Source of the DNA: Sphingobium sp. JS3065
Lineage (GTDB): Bacteria; Pseudomonadota; Alphaproteobacteria; Sphingomonadales; Sphingomonadaceae
Reading direction: 5' to 3'
Length of the DNA stretch: 64,000 bases
Assembly: GCF_026427355.1 (NCBI RefSeq)
Contig: NZ_CP102664.1
Coordinates: 3,351,501 to 3,415,500 of the forward strand
A program made the translations under genes and the position numbers. Of this stretch, positions 1 to 8,646 are shown piece after piece (the stretch's first letter is position 1; each line of letters begins with the position of its first letter). The notes below the pieces were generated by a model. The model was not told where the DNA came from and searched no databases. It saw nothing but the letters and a program-made list of their open reading frames with translations.

Positions 1-1
1 G

Positions 2-1279
2 GCCTGGATCCCGGTGGCGGCGATCCTGACTTTCCTGGGCATTTTGCCGGGCATGCCGCACATGATCATCCTGTCCGCCGCCGCGGTCGCGGGAGGCATC
101 GCCTGGCAGCTCCGCAAATCGAGCCAGCGCAAGGCTGCCGAGCCTGAACCCGCCGCTCCGCCGCCGAACCCGGCGCTGATCGAATGGAATGACGTGTCGG
201 ATGGCGCGGTGCTGGGGCTGGAGATCGGCTATGGCCTGATCGGGCTGGTGGACGAGCGCAAGGGCGCGCCGCTGATGGCCCGCATCACCGGCATCCGCCG
301 CCAGCTTTCGAAGGAATTGGGCTTCGTCGTGCCGATGGTCCGCGTGAAGGATAATCTGGCGCTGGAGCCGAATCAGTATCGCATCACCATCGCGGGTGTC
401 GTCGTGGGCGAGGATGAGATTTTTCCGGACGATCTGCTGGCGCTCGACAGCGGCGCGCTGGAGAGCACGGTGTCCGGCCGTGAAGCCAAAGACCCGACCT
501 TCGGCCTCGACGCCGTGTGGATTTCGCCCGCCAAGCGCAGCGAAGCGGTGGTCGCGGGCTATACCGTGGTCGATCCGCCGACGGTCGTCGCCACCCATCT
601 CAACCAGCTCATCGCCATGAACGCCAGCGAGATGTTCGGCCTGGACGAAGCGCGCAAGCTGCTCGACAACCTCAAGGACGCCGCGCCGCAACTGGTAGAC
701 GGCCTGACGCCGGGCCTGCTGAACCTGACGCAGATCAGCGCGCTCTGCCGCGCCCTGCTGGCGGAGGGCATCGCGCTCAAGGATTTCCGCCGCATTTGCG
801 AGGCGATGGTCGACGCGGCTCGTCCGGACATGAACCTCGACCAATTGGTCGAAGCGGTGCGCCAGCGCATCGGTTCGCTCATCATCCAGGGGCTCGTGCC
901 GGTGAAGATGCCGCTGCCGGTGATCACGCTGGACGGCGATCTGGAAGCGCTGCTGGCGCAGGCGATGCGCGTCGCGGGCGATGCCCGTCACCCGATCGAA
1001 CCGGCGCTCGCCAACCGCATCATAGAGGCGGTGGTGACGGCGGCCCGCCCGCTGCTGGGGCAGGCGCGCAACTTCGCCATCGTCACGTCGCCGGTCGCGC
1101 GCCGCGCGCTGGCCCGCCTGTTCAAGCCGCATCTGCCGGAGACGCCGGTACTGTCCTTCCTGGAAATCCCCGATGGCAAGGGCGTGGAAGTCGTCGCCGT
1201 GGTCGGCGGCGAGCAGCGGCCCGCGCCGCGCCACGATCCCTTGCCCAGAGAGTCCGCCGCCCGCGAGCGCGTCGCCTGA
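2..1279 (+). CDS. flhA: Flagellar export protein FlhA, C-terminal part (5' end outside window)
   Basis: The reading frame is already open at the first bases, so this is the last 425 residues of a protein usually near 700 residues long. FlhA is the inner-membrane gate of the flagellar type III export apparatus, and its cytoplasmic domain docks chaperone-substrate complexes. The visible part begins with the end of the membrane domain (hydrophobic, with LPGMPH) and continues into the cytoplasmic domain, including the family-typical stretch around VVATHLNQLI at about residue 190. An apparent GTG start at 14 is only an internal valine. fliA follows after 12 bases, so the two are probably cotranscribed. 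Confidence 0.95.
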   Translation, partial: AWIPVAAILTFLGILPGMPHMIILSAAAVAGGIAWQLRKSSQRKAAEPEPAAPPPNPALIEWNDVSDGAVLGLEIGYGLIGLVDERKGAPLMARITGIRRQLSKELGFVVPMVRVKDNLALEPNQYRITIAGVVVGEDEIFPDDLLALDSGALESTVSGREAKDPTFGLDAVWISPAKRSEAVVAGYTVVDPPTVVATHLNQLIAMNASEMFGLDEARKLLDNLKDAAPQLVDGLTPGLLNLTQISALCRALLAEGIALKDFRRICEAMVDAARPDMNLDQLVEAVRQRIGSLIIQGLVPVKMPLPVITLDGDLEALLAQAMRVAGDARHPIEPALANRIIEAVVTAARPLLGQARNFAIVTSPVARRALARLFKPHLPETPVLSFLEIPDGKGVEVVAVVGGEQRPAPRHDPLPRESAARERVA

Positions 1280-1291
1280 GGAGCCTGACCA

Positions 1292-2029
1292 ATGTATATG
1301 AACAGGGTCGTCGCCGGTTCCGATGCCAACACCTATGGCCGCACCGGTAATGCCAATTCCCCCGAACAGCTCGCGCGCCGCTATATGCCCCTGGTGCGCA
1401 AGACCGCCTGGCATGTCCATGGCCGCGTATCGAGCGCCATAGAGATCGAGGATTTGCTCCAGATCGGCATGGTCGCGCTGGTCGAGGCGGCCAATGGCTT
1501 CGAGGATCGCGGCCTGGGTTTCGCCTCCTATGCGCAGATGCGCGTGCGGGGAGCGATGATCGACCATCTGCGCCGCCATGCGACCATGACGCGATCAGCC
1601 ATGGCGCAGCGCAAGCAGTTGGCGGGCATTCGCAACCGGCTGGAGCAGAAGCTGGGCCGTGTGCCGCTGGAATCGGAAATGTCCGTGGAGATGGGGCTGG
1701 ACGCCGCCGCCTATCGCGAAGTGGCCGACAGTTGCGAGATGGTGCAGCATACCAGCATGGATGAGGTCTATTCCGACCAGTCCATGTGGTTCGCCGATGT
1801 CGAGGACCGCGCCGACGATGTGATGGAGCGGGAGTCGCTCAAAGGCGCGCTGGCCAAATGCATCGGTGAATTGCCGCAGCGCGAGGCTTTGGTGCTTCAG
1901 CTTTATTTCGTCGAGGAACTCAATCTCGACGAAATCGGCGTGACGCTGGACATCGGCGCGGCGCGGGTCTGCCAGATCAAGAAGGCGGCGCTGGACAAAT
2001 TGCGCGAGAAGCTGCGCGATTGGGATTGA
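1292..2029 (+). CDS. fliA: RNA polymerase sigma factor FliA (sigma-28)
   Basis: This 245-residue sigma-70-family protein directs RNA polymerase to late flagellar promoters. Region 2 is visible around residues 50-95 (IEIEDLLQIGMVALVEA, then the MRVRGAMIDHLRR segment typical of FliA). Region 4 with its helix-turn-helix lies near the C-terminus (LNLDEIGVTLDIGAARVCQIKK). The length matches the family. It starts 12 bases after flhA, with a GAGGAG ribosome site in the gap. Three promoters of the FliA type lie elsewhere in the window, upstream of flagellin, an unknown gene and fliD. No FlgM anti-sigma gene is recognisable here. Confidence 0.95.
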   Translation: MYMNRVVAGSDANTYGRTGNANSPEQLARRYMPLVRKTAWHVHGRVSSAIEIEDLLQIGMVALVEAANGFEDRGLGFASYAQMRVRGAMIDHLRRHATMTRSAMAQRKQLAGIRNRLEQKLGRVPLESEMSVEMGLDAAAYREVADSCEMVQHTSMDEVYSDQSMWFADVEDRADDVMERESLKGALAKCIGELPQREALVLQLYFVEELNLDEIGVTLDIGAARVCQIKKAALDKLREKLRDWD

Positions 2030-2093
2030 ATTTTCGACGGAGCCATTAAGCGCACCGTGCTCCCGCCTTCGCAGGAACATGATCTTCTAACGG

Positions 2094-3992
2094 TCAGCTA
2101 TCGTTCGCCGGGTTGGACAATCCATCGAAGGGCGGCTTCGCATTGTCCAGTTGAAGCTGGCGATAGCGCGTCTTCTGATAATTCTGCGTCCGCCACCAGG
2201 GTTCAGCCACCTGGAACAGCCCGCTTTTCGCGACATGCGCGCCCAGATCCTTGCGTGCCGTGAAGGCAGCGAATAGGGGCGCCAGCGCCAGCCCAACCAC
2301 CACCGGCATGATCCAGCCGAGCGACGTGCCGGACTTGACCGCCAGCAGCGTCAGCCCCGCGCCCAGCACTATATGCCATTTGAACAGCCAGATCGCGGGC
2401 AGTATCGCCATGCCGTCGCGGTCGCGGGTCTGGCCGTTCCAACTGCTCTTGCGGCCCATCGCTATGCCGAACAGGTTGATGGTCTGGGTCAGCATGCTGA
2501 CGGGCGCCATCAGGATCGACAGCGCGATGTCCGCGATCACCCCGCGCACCATCCTGACGCCGCCGCCAAAGCCGATGCGCCGCGCCGGATCGGCCAGCGC
2601 CCAGAGCAGCGCCAGCAGCTTCGGCCCGAACAGCAGCACGGCGGTCAGCGCCAGCAATCCGCCGGAGGGCAGGATCGCGCTTGGCGGCCAGACGCCCGAC
2701 GCCGCGCCGCCCAGCACCACCAGCATCAGCGCCAGCCAGAGCGGCGAGGTGCAATAGGCCGAAGCGCCGACAAAAAGCTGGAACTTGCTGACCGGGTGCA
2801 TGCCCTTGATCTTCGTGAGCAGGGGAACATGCTGGATATTGCCTTGGCACCAGCGCCGGTCGCGGGTGGCGAGATCGGGCAGGGAGGGTGGAAATTCCTC
2901 GAAACTGTCGTCGGCCATGACGATATGCACGTCCCAGCCGCGACGGCGCAGCAGTGCGGCCTCCACCATGTCGTGGCTCATGATATGGCCGCCGAAGGGT
3001 GCGCGGCCCGGCAGTTCGGGCAGGCCGCAGCTCTGCGCGAAGGCCTTGGTCCGCAGGATCGCATTATGGCCCCAGAACATGCCTTCCGATCCCGCCCACC
3101 AGATCATGCCGGCGGCGGAGATCGGGCCGAAGAGGCGGCTGGCGAATTGCTGCCAGCGGGCGAAGAAGGTCGTGGCCCCGACGATCGACGGCACGGTCTG
3201 GATCAGGCCGACATGGGGATGCCGCTCCATATCGGATGCCAGGCGCGCCATGGTCTGGCCGCTCATCACGCTGTCAGCGTCCAGCACGATCATAGTGTCG
3301 TAAGCCGCGCCGAAGCGTTGCACCCATTCCGCGATATTGCCCGGCTTGCGGCCGATATTCAGCGCGCGCCGCCGATAATGGACGGGACGGGAAAAGCCCT
3401 TGCGCATCTTCAGATAGGCGGTGCGCTCGATCTCGCCATTGTCGGCGTTGGAATCGCTCAGGATGAAGAATTCGAAGCGTTCCCCGCCCATCACCTGCGC
3501 CAGGGAGCGCTCCATGACCGACAGGCGGCCCAGCACGCCCTGGAAATCCTCGTTGCAGACCGGCAGCAGCACGGCGGTCCGCCTGCGCAGCGGCGTCGCA
3601 GGACGTGCGCGATAGGGGCGGACGCCCTGTCCCTTGCCCATGGTCAGCAGCAGAAAGCCGATCAGGCTGGTGGCGAAGCCGAAGGCGATCCAGGCGAACA
3701 GCGGGATGAACAGGGCCAGGTAAACCCCCTCCCACATTGAAATGCCGTCCAGGCCGATCGATCGACGCATCTCATGCGCCGCCATGGATGCCGGCAGCAG
3801 GGCCAGCAGCACGACCAGCGTCCGCCGGGACCAAAGGTCGATGTTGAAGGGGCGATGCGGCACGTCGCGGGGGGGCGCGGCGAAATCCTGCACGGGCATG
3901 GCCAACGGCCTTTCCGGCGGCAGATGTTCGAACGCCCGGCCTGGCGCCGATCCGCTCGCCTGATCGCTATGCATGCCGCCCGTTGCTTTCAT
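2094..3992 (-). CDS. opgH: Osmoregulated periplasmic glucan glucosyltransferase OpgH (MdoH)
   Basis: A 632-residue inner-membrane family 2 glycosyltransferase that polymerises beta-1,2-linked glucose from UDP-glucose for periplasmic glucans. Membrane segments flank the catalytic domain. The acidic motif VLDADSVMSG lies near residue 236 and the RRWCQGN (QxxRW-type) motif near residue 382, as expected for processive GT2 enzymes. The length is shorter than the roughly 850 residues of the E. coli protein, mainly at the termini. It lies 72 bases downstream of opgG on the same strand, so the pair forms an operon that runs against the flanking flagellar genes. Confidence 0.93.
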   Translation of the reverse strand: MKATGGMHSDQASGSAPGRAFEHLPPERPLAMPVQDFAAPPRDVPHRPFNIDLWSRRTLVVLLALLPASMAAHEMRRSIGLDGISMWEGVYLALFIPLFAWIAFGFATSLIGFLLLTMGKGQGVRPYRARPATPLRRRTAVLLPVCNEDFQGVLGRLSVMERSLAQVMGGERFEFFILSDSNADNGEIERTAYLKMRKGFSRPVHYRRRALNIGRKPGNIAEWVQRFGAAYDTMIVLDADSVMSGQTMARLASDMERHPHVGLIQTVPSIVGATTFFARWQQFASRLFGPISAAGMIWWAGSEGMFWGHNAILRTKAFAQSCGLPELPGRAPFGGHIMSHDMVEAALLRRRGWDVHIVMADDSFEEFPPSLPDLATRDRRWCQGNIQHVPLLTKIKGMHPVSKFQLFVGASAYCTSPLWLALMLVVLGGAASGVWPPSAILPSGGLLALTAVLLFGPKLLALLWALADPARRIGFGGGVRMVRGVIADIALSILMAPVSMLTQTINLFGIAMGRKSSWNGQTRDRDGMAILPAIWLFKWHIVLGAGLTLLAVKSGTSLGWIMPVVVGLALAPLFAAFTARKDLGAHVAKSGLFQVAEPWWRTQNYQKTRYRQLQLDNAKPPFDGLSNPANDS

Positions 3993-4064
3993 GCCTGTCC
4001 CATTTTGGATTGGAAACCTTCACCAGAACCGCCTCATAGCCCTGCCGGTTCCCTTCGCCTGCTT

Positions 4065-5549
4065 TCAGGCGCCCAGTGGGTAATGCACATATTCGCTGAA
4101 CGGGCGATTGCCAGCGCGAAGTTGGGCGCGAATGTCGGTCGGCCTGCCGCCTTCCCGACGAATATCCAGGACCATCCGGAACATGTCCTTCTGGTGCAGC
4201 ACGGGATAGCCCGCCTTCTTGACCAGCGTTCCTCCCGACAAGTCGACCCAGATGTCGGGCTTCGCACCGGTTGGAACTCCGGCGAAGTCGACCAGGAAGC
4301 GGTCGACCCCCGCTTCGCCTGATTGCCCGGTCCATATATTCTCGACCGTGGCGAGGCCGCTGGAACCGGGTGTGCGCGCCGCCGACCAGTCCAGCCGGTA
4401 GCTGGCCTCGATCCGGCTGCCTGCGCGGGTCGGGGCGGCGGGGGTCCAATAGGCCGCGACATTGTCGGTATATTCGCTGTCGGTCGGAAAGGCGTAGAGC
4501 CTGACCTGTCCCGCGCCCATCGGTTTGCGGCTGGTCGCCCAGAGCGAGGGCCGCCGTTCGTAGAAGACGCCGTCATCCTGATAATGATCGAAATCGCGGT
4601 CGCGCTGGAGCAGGCCGAAACCCTTGGGATTGCGCTCTGCAAAGACGTCGACGCGGGGCGCGGAGGGGTTGACCAGCGGGCGGCAATGGACGGTGCCGTC
4701 GGCGCTGGCGATGGAGAGCATGTCGCTGTCATGGATTTCCGGACGCCAGTCGGTGCGTCTGGCGCGGTCGGCCTGATCGTACCAGAACATGCTGGTCATC
4801 GGCATCAGCCCCAATTCGCCGATTGCCTTGCGCGCGAACAGCACGGCATCGACATCCTGCCGCACGCCCTGCGGCGTCAGTTCGTTGGCGAAGCGGAAGG
4901 CGCCTGTCAGCGACGCGCTGTCCATCAATGCATAGACGGTGACGCTGCTGCGCCCGGTGCGTTCCAGCCAGAAATGCGTGAAGCGGGGAAATTCCTCCCT
5001 GCCCGCGATGCTGGTGTTGATCGCGACGGCGCGGGCCGACAGGCCGAACTGCTTTTCGGCTGGCGCCCGGAAATAGGTCGCGCCCAGGAAGGACAGCCAG
5101 TCGCCGTCCCGCGCCGCGTTCATGATGCGGAAACCGGCAAAGCCCGCGCCGGGGCCAAGATCGCGCACCGCATTGCCGGGCGGGGCGTCGAACATGTCGG
5201 GATCGTAGCGGAGCGGCGTGGCCTGGCCCCTTTCCACCAGCGCGATCTCGACCGGCTGCTGCACCGTGCTGCTGAGCGGGAAAAGGCGGATGCCGGTGTC
5301 GTCGCCCTTGTCGTTCCAGATCGTCCGCTCGTCGCGGAAGCGCGCCTGGTTGAAGGCGTCATAGCCGATCTTGTCCGCACCGGGGAAAAAGGGTGTCACG
5401 GCGAAGGGCGCGCGGGCCAGCCGCTGCGCGCGGGCGATCACCCTGTTCCAGGAAAAGGATTCCGCCCGGTTCTGCGCCAGGGCCGAAAGGGGAAACAGCA
5501 GCGCCGCGCCGGAGGCGGCGATCATCGCGCGCCGATCAATCTTGTTCAT
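4065..5549 (-). CDS. opgG: Periplasmic glucan biosynthesis protein OpgG/OpgD
   Basis: A 494-residue periplasmic protein of the MdoG family, which acts on the osmoregulated glucan backbone. The N-terminus MNKIDRRAMIAASGAALLF has a twin-arginine pair before a hydrophobic stretch and ends in ALAQ. This suggests Tat export, a feature known for OpgD rather than OpgG, so the exact subfamily is open. Family blocks include the FHAKR-region equivalent near the N-terminus and the SMFWYDQADRARRTDWRPEIHDSDML segment region in the middle. I chose the start at 5549 because the in-frame upstream extension has no signal-peptide character. opgH follows. Confidence 0.9.
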   Translation of the reverse strand: MNKIDRRAMIAASGAALLFPLSALAQNRAESFSWNRVIARAQRLARAPFAVTPFFPGADKIGYDAFNQARFRDERTIWNDKGDDTGIRLFPLSSTVQQPVEIALVERGQATPLRYDPDMFDAPPGNAVRDLGPGAGFAGFRIMNAARDGDWLSFLGATYFRAPAEKQFGLSARAVAINTSIAGREEFPRFTHFWLERTGRSSVTVYALMDSASLTGAFRFANELTPQGVRQDVDAVLFARKAIGELGLMPMTSMFWYDQADRARRTDWRPEIHDSDMLSIASADGTVHCRPLVNPSAPRVDVFAERNPKGFGLLQRDRDFDHYQDDGVFYERRPSLWATSRKPMGAGQVRLYAFPTDSEYTDNVAAYWTPAAPTRAGSRIEASYRLDWSAARTPGSSGLATVENIWTGQSGEAGVDRFLVDFAGVPTGAKPDIWVDLSGGTLVKKAGYPVLHQKDMFRMVLDIRREGGRPTDIRAQLRAGNRPFSEYVHYPLGA

Positions 5550-5633
5550 GGCCGTTATCATGGATGCGACAACCGCCAATGCAAGCGTTTCGATCCCGCA
5601 CTAACTGGAAAATGGCCGGTCGGCAAATGCGAT

Positions 5634-5769
5634 GAAGCCTCCGCCCGGGGGGACGGAGGCTTCGTTGAACTGGTCGTTTCATCGAAGTTTTTACCCCCGG
5701 CGCGGTGGGGACTGTAAATGCGCCGGGGGCGACATGACCGGCTGAGGTGACCAAGACCCCAGCCGGTCA
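5634..5769 (-). terminator. Three stacked hairpins downstream of flagellin
   Basis: Three inverted repeats follow one another after the flagellin stop. In order of flagellin transcription they are 5735-5743 with 5761-5769 (TGACCGGCT arms), 5694-5703 with 5720-5729 (CCCCCGGCGC arms) and 5634-5643 with 5654-5663 (GAAGCCTCCG arms). Each stem is 9-10 bp and perfect. None is followed by a long T run on the minus strand, so classical Rho-independent termination is uncertain. RNA stabilisation of the abundant flagellin message is an alternative. Confidence 0.5.
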
Positions 5770-5784
5770 ATCTTGTATCCCAGC

Positions 5785-6651
5785 TTAGCTGATCAGCTTC
5801 AGGACGTTCTGCTGGCTCTGATTGGCCTGGGCCAGCATCGCGGTCGAAGCCTGGCTCAGGATCTGGGCCTTGGCGAGAGCGGTCGTCTCGGTCGAGAAGT
5901 CCGCGTCCTCGATGCGGCTGCGGGCGTCCGTCAGGTTGGTGACGTTGGCCGTCAGGGTGTTGACCGTCGATTCCAGACGGTTCTGCGCCGCACCCAGGCC
6001 GGCACGGGCCGTGTCGACTGCCTTCAGGACATTGTCATAGTTGGTGAGCGCGGTCGCCGAGGAAAAGGCGGCGGCGGTGACGTCCATGGCGGCGGTGGTG
6101 ACACCGGTGGCGGGCGTCAGCACGGCGGTCACGCTGGCGGCGGCGGTCAGGTCGCCGAGGTTGATCGTCACCGCATCGGCCGAGTTGGCGCCGGCCTGGA
6201 TGTTGATCACGCCGTCGGCTGCCGCGCCGCCGGTGCCGTCGAACAGCTTGATGCCGTTGAAGCTGGAGTTGGTCAGAACCTTGCCGATCTGGGTGCTGAG
6301 CGCGTCGATTTCCGACTTGATGTTCGCCTTCGAATCGGCGCCGTTGGTGTCGTTCGAAGCCTGGACCGTCAGTTCACGCATACGCTGCAGCATGTTGCTG
6401 ACTTCGCCGAGCGCGCCTTCCGCCGTCTGGGCGAGCGAGATGCCGTCATTGGCGTTGCGGATGCCCTGGGTCATGCCCTTGATCTGCGCGGTCATGGTGG
6501 AGGCGATGGCGAGGCCGGCGGCGTCGTCCTTGGCCGAGTTGATGCGCTTGCCGGTCGACAGGCGTTCCATCGCGGTGCTCAGCGCCTTGCTGGAAACGGC
6601 CGAAGCGTTGGTGGCGCGCAGCGCCGAAGAGTTGGTTCCGATAACAGTCAT
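5785..6651 (-). CDS. fliC: Flagellin
   Basis: A 288-residue flagellin, the filament subunit. The conserved N-terminal D0/D1 part (residues about 1-140) carries the [20 protein letters not shown] signature. The C-terminal part (about 200-288) carries the [23 protein letters not shown] signature region. The central domain is short and rich in Ala, Thr and Val, as in small alphaproteobacterial flagellins. It is transcribed away from the adjacent sigma-54-type activator, from a sigma-28 promoter at 6715-6741. It is a single copy in this window. Confidence 0.97.
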   Translation of the reverse strand: MTVIGTNSSALRATNASAVSSKALSTAMERLSTGKRINSAKDDAAGLAIASTMTAQIKGMTQGIRNANDGISLAQTAEGALGEVSNMLQRMRELTVQASNDTNGADSKANIKSEIDALSTQIGKVLTNSSFNGIKLFDGTGGAAADGVINIQAGANSADAVTINLGDLTAAASVTAVLTPATGVTTAAMDVTAAAFSSATALTNYDNVLKAVDTARAGLGAAQNRLESTVNTLTANVTNLTDARSRIEDADFSTETTALAKAQILSQASTAMLAQANQSQQNVLKLIS

Positions 6652-6714
6652 GATAATCCCTTTCCGTTCACTATCAGGTCGCTGCCATCAGGCTGCTTGC
6701 GGCCTCGAAAGGGG

Positions 6715-6741
6715 ATAACGGCGCGGCGAAAAAAGCTTTTA
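6715..6741 (-). promoter_or_regulatory. Sigma-28 (FliA) promoter of flagellin
   Basis: Read on the minus strand, TAAA (6741-6738) is followed by exactly 15 bases and GCCGTTAT (6722-6715). The FliA consensus is TAAA-N15-GCCGATAA. It lies 64 bases before the flagellin ATG. The same arrangement recurs before the gene at 21155 and before fliD. Confidence 0.8.
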
Positions 6742-6827
6742 GGGCCGACGTGATTTTTTCTGGAATTTTTCGGAAAAGCCCCGGAAATCGGGCTTTGATG
6801 AGTGCGTCCGGGCGGGTTGATATACAA

Positions 6828-6890
6828 TTGCCGCCAAAAGGTTCCGGCAAGGCGGAAAAAAATTGCCGTTATACGGCAAGGGGTTTGCCG
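6828..6890. promoter_or_regulatory. Array of TTGCCG/CGGCAA half-sites between flagellin and activator
   Basis: Five six-base half-sites occupy 63 bases: TTGCCG at 6828, CGGCAA at 6845, TTGCCG at 6863, CGGCAA at 6874 and TTGCCG at 6885. The middle pair is a perfect palindrome with a 5-base spacer. The array lies in the divergent gap, upstream of the flagellin promoter and upstream of the activator gene, so it could serve either. The bound protein is unknown; the adjacent HTH activator is the obvious candidate. Confidence 0.5.
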
Positions 6891-6988
6891 CATTAACCAT
6901 ATGATAACCACATTCGGGCAGTCCTTTAACTATCGAAGGGTTAGGGGCGTGCGGGGGCACAAGCCAGCCAAAACATGGGGACAAGTTC

Positions 6989-8272
6989 ATGTCATCTTTG
7001 GACGTGAGCCGAGGAGTCTGCGCGCTCGTTCCGGGCCTGCAGCATTGGCTGGAGAATGCGTTCTTTACCGTCCGTATCGTGGATGCGCAAAGCCCGCGTG
7101 AGCGGGAAGGCGCTGCACGGGACAGCACCGAACGGGACAGGCGCCGCGTCCTGCTGGCGACGGAGATCGGCCATGCGACCCATCGCGACATATTGATCAA
7201 TCTGGTGGACGGCGCGCCTTCGCTGGCGCCCGCCGCCAACGGCCTGCCCGCCCGCGTGGCATTCGGCCTGGAAGATATGGGTTTCGCCTTCGCGCTGATC
7301 GCGGAGCTGGCCCGCCCGGCTGCGGTTCCGGCGGTGGGCGACAATGCCAGCACCCGCCTGATGACGCTGGCGGGCCGCGTGGCCCGCAGCGACGCCACCG
7401 TGCTGATCCAGGGCGACACCGGCACCGGCAAGGAAGGCATGGCGCGCTTCCTCCATGCCCAGTCGGGCCGCATCGCCCATGACTTCATCGCCGTCAACTG
7501 CGCGGCGCTGCCCGAAACCATGATGGAAGCGATGCTCTTCGGTCACAAGAAAGGCAGCTTCACCGGCGCGGCCAATGCTTCGGAAGGTCTGTTCCTGGCG
7601 GCGGACGGCGGCACGCTGTTCCTTGACGAGATCGCGGAACTGCCGCTTGCCCTTCAGGCGAAGCTGCTGCGCGCCCTTCAGGAAGGCGAAGTGCTGCCCG
7701 TCGGCGCGACTCATCCGGTGCCGGTCAATGTTCGCATCATCGCGGCCTGCAACCGCAACCTTGCCGCCGAAGTCGCCGCCGGGCGGTTCCGCGAGGATCT
7801 CTACTGGCGCCTCAACGTCATGCCGCTGGACCTGCGCCCGCTGGCCCAGCGTCCGGGCGACATCACCGCCATCGCCGCCGCCATGCTGCTGCGGCATCGG
7901 GATATGGCGAAGGACGCCTTCGTCTGGCCGACCGCCGCCGCTCTGGAAAAGCTGACCGCCCATGTCTGGCCCGGCAATGCCCGCGAACTGGGCAATGTCC
8001 TCCAGCGTGCCGTCGTCCTGCGGGACGGCGACCGGATCGACGCCCACGACCTGCACATCACCGGCGCGCCGCAGTTGCGCATCGTGGAGGAGGTTCTGGC
8101 GCCCGCCGATCCGATCCGCCTGCGCGACGTAGCCCATCATTCGAAGCTGGAGGCTGTCCGCGCCGCGCTGCGCGAGACGGACGGCCACCGCGCCGCCGCC
8201 GCCCGCAAGCTGGGCATTTCAGAACGCACGCTTCGCTATCGGCTTGCCGAGATGCGCGAACTGGCCGCTTGA
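6989..8272 (+). CDS. Sigma-54-dependent flagellar activator (FlbD/FleQ-type)
   Basis: A 427-residue AAA+ enhancer-binding protein that probably switches on early or middle flagellar operons with sigma-54. Walker A is GDTGTGKE near residues 141-148. The sigma-54-contacting loop reads GSFTGA near residue 190, instead of the usual GAFTGA. Walker B is LFLDEIAEL. The C-terminal Fis-type helix-turn-helix is HRAAAARKLGISERTLRYRLAE. The N-terminal ~110 residues lack a convincing phosphoacceptor receiver domain, as in Caulobacter FlbD, whose receiver is degenerate. fliE starts 13 bases downstream, which places it at the head of the fliE-flhB run. Confidence 0.88.
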   Translation: MSSLDVSRGVCALVPGLQHWLENAFFTVRIVDAQSPREREGAARDSTERDRRRVLLATEIGHATHRDILINLVDGAPSLAPAANGLPARVAFGLEDMGFAFALIAELARPAAVPAVGDNASTRLMTLAGRVARSDATVLIQGDTGTGKEGMARFLHAQSGRIAHDFIAVNCAALPETMMEAMLFGHKKGSFTGAANASEGLFLAADGGTLFLDEIAELPLALQAKLLRALQEGEVLPVGATHPVPVNVRIIAACNRNLAAEVAAGRFREDLYWRLNVMPLDLRPLAQRPGDITAIAAAMLLRHRDMAKDAFVWPTAAALEKLTAHVWPGNARELGNVLQRAVVLRDGDRIDAHDLHITGAPQLRIVEEVLAPADPIRLRDVAHHSKLEAVRAALRETDGHRAAAARKLGISERTLRYRLAEMRELAA

Positions 8273-8285
8273 GGGGAAATAGGGC

Positions 8286-8645
8286 ATGACCGGCATTTCT
8301 CCGACCGACAGCGTGATGGCGATCCGCAACGCCATCCTCCAGAAGAACGCCGCGCTGCGCGATGTCGCGCAGACCGGCAACACCGGCGGCCCTGCCGCCG
8401 TCGGCACCAACGGCGCCACCGCGCCGGGCGGTTTCACCGACGCGCTGAAATCGGCGCTGGAGCAGGTCAACGGCCTGCAAAATCAGGCGGGTGAAGCAGC
8501 CGCCTCGTTCGAACGGGGGGAAACCACCGATATTGCCGGGGTCATGCTGGCCAAGCAGCAGGCCTCCGTCAGTTTCGAAGCCACCCTTCAGGTCCGCAAC
8601 AAATTGCTGTCCGCTTACAAGGACATCATGAGCATGCCGGTGTAA
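8286..8645 (+). CDS. fliE: Flagellar hook-basal body protein FliE
   Basis: A 119-residue rod-proximal protein that joins the MS ring (FliF) to the rod. The C-terminal half has the family pattern: FTDALKSALEQVNGLQ, then GETTDIAGVMLAKQQASVSFEATLQVRNKLLSAYKDIMSMPV over two blocks. It sits between the activator gene (13 bases) and fliF (1 base), the usual fliE-fliF order. Confidence 0.95.
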   Translation: MTGISPTDSVMAIRNAILQKNAALRDVAQTGNTGGPAAVGTNGATAPGGFTDALKSALEQVNGLQNQAGEAAASFERGETTDIAGVMLAKQQASVSFEATLQVRNKLLSAYKDIMSMPV

Positions 8646-8646
8646 T

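Noticed and set aside
4323..5717. Plus-strand open frame (464 codons) opposite opgG
   Set aside because: Shadow of the opgG gene, which has clear family motifs and a Tat signal on the other strand.
6940..6975. Possible sigma-54 (-24/-12) promoter GGGGGCACAAGCCAGCC before the activator gene
   Set aside because: Spacing can be made to fit only by choosing among five consecutive G residues, and the -12 box lacks TTGC. It is too weak to list as a feature.
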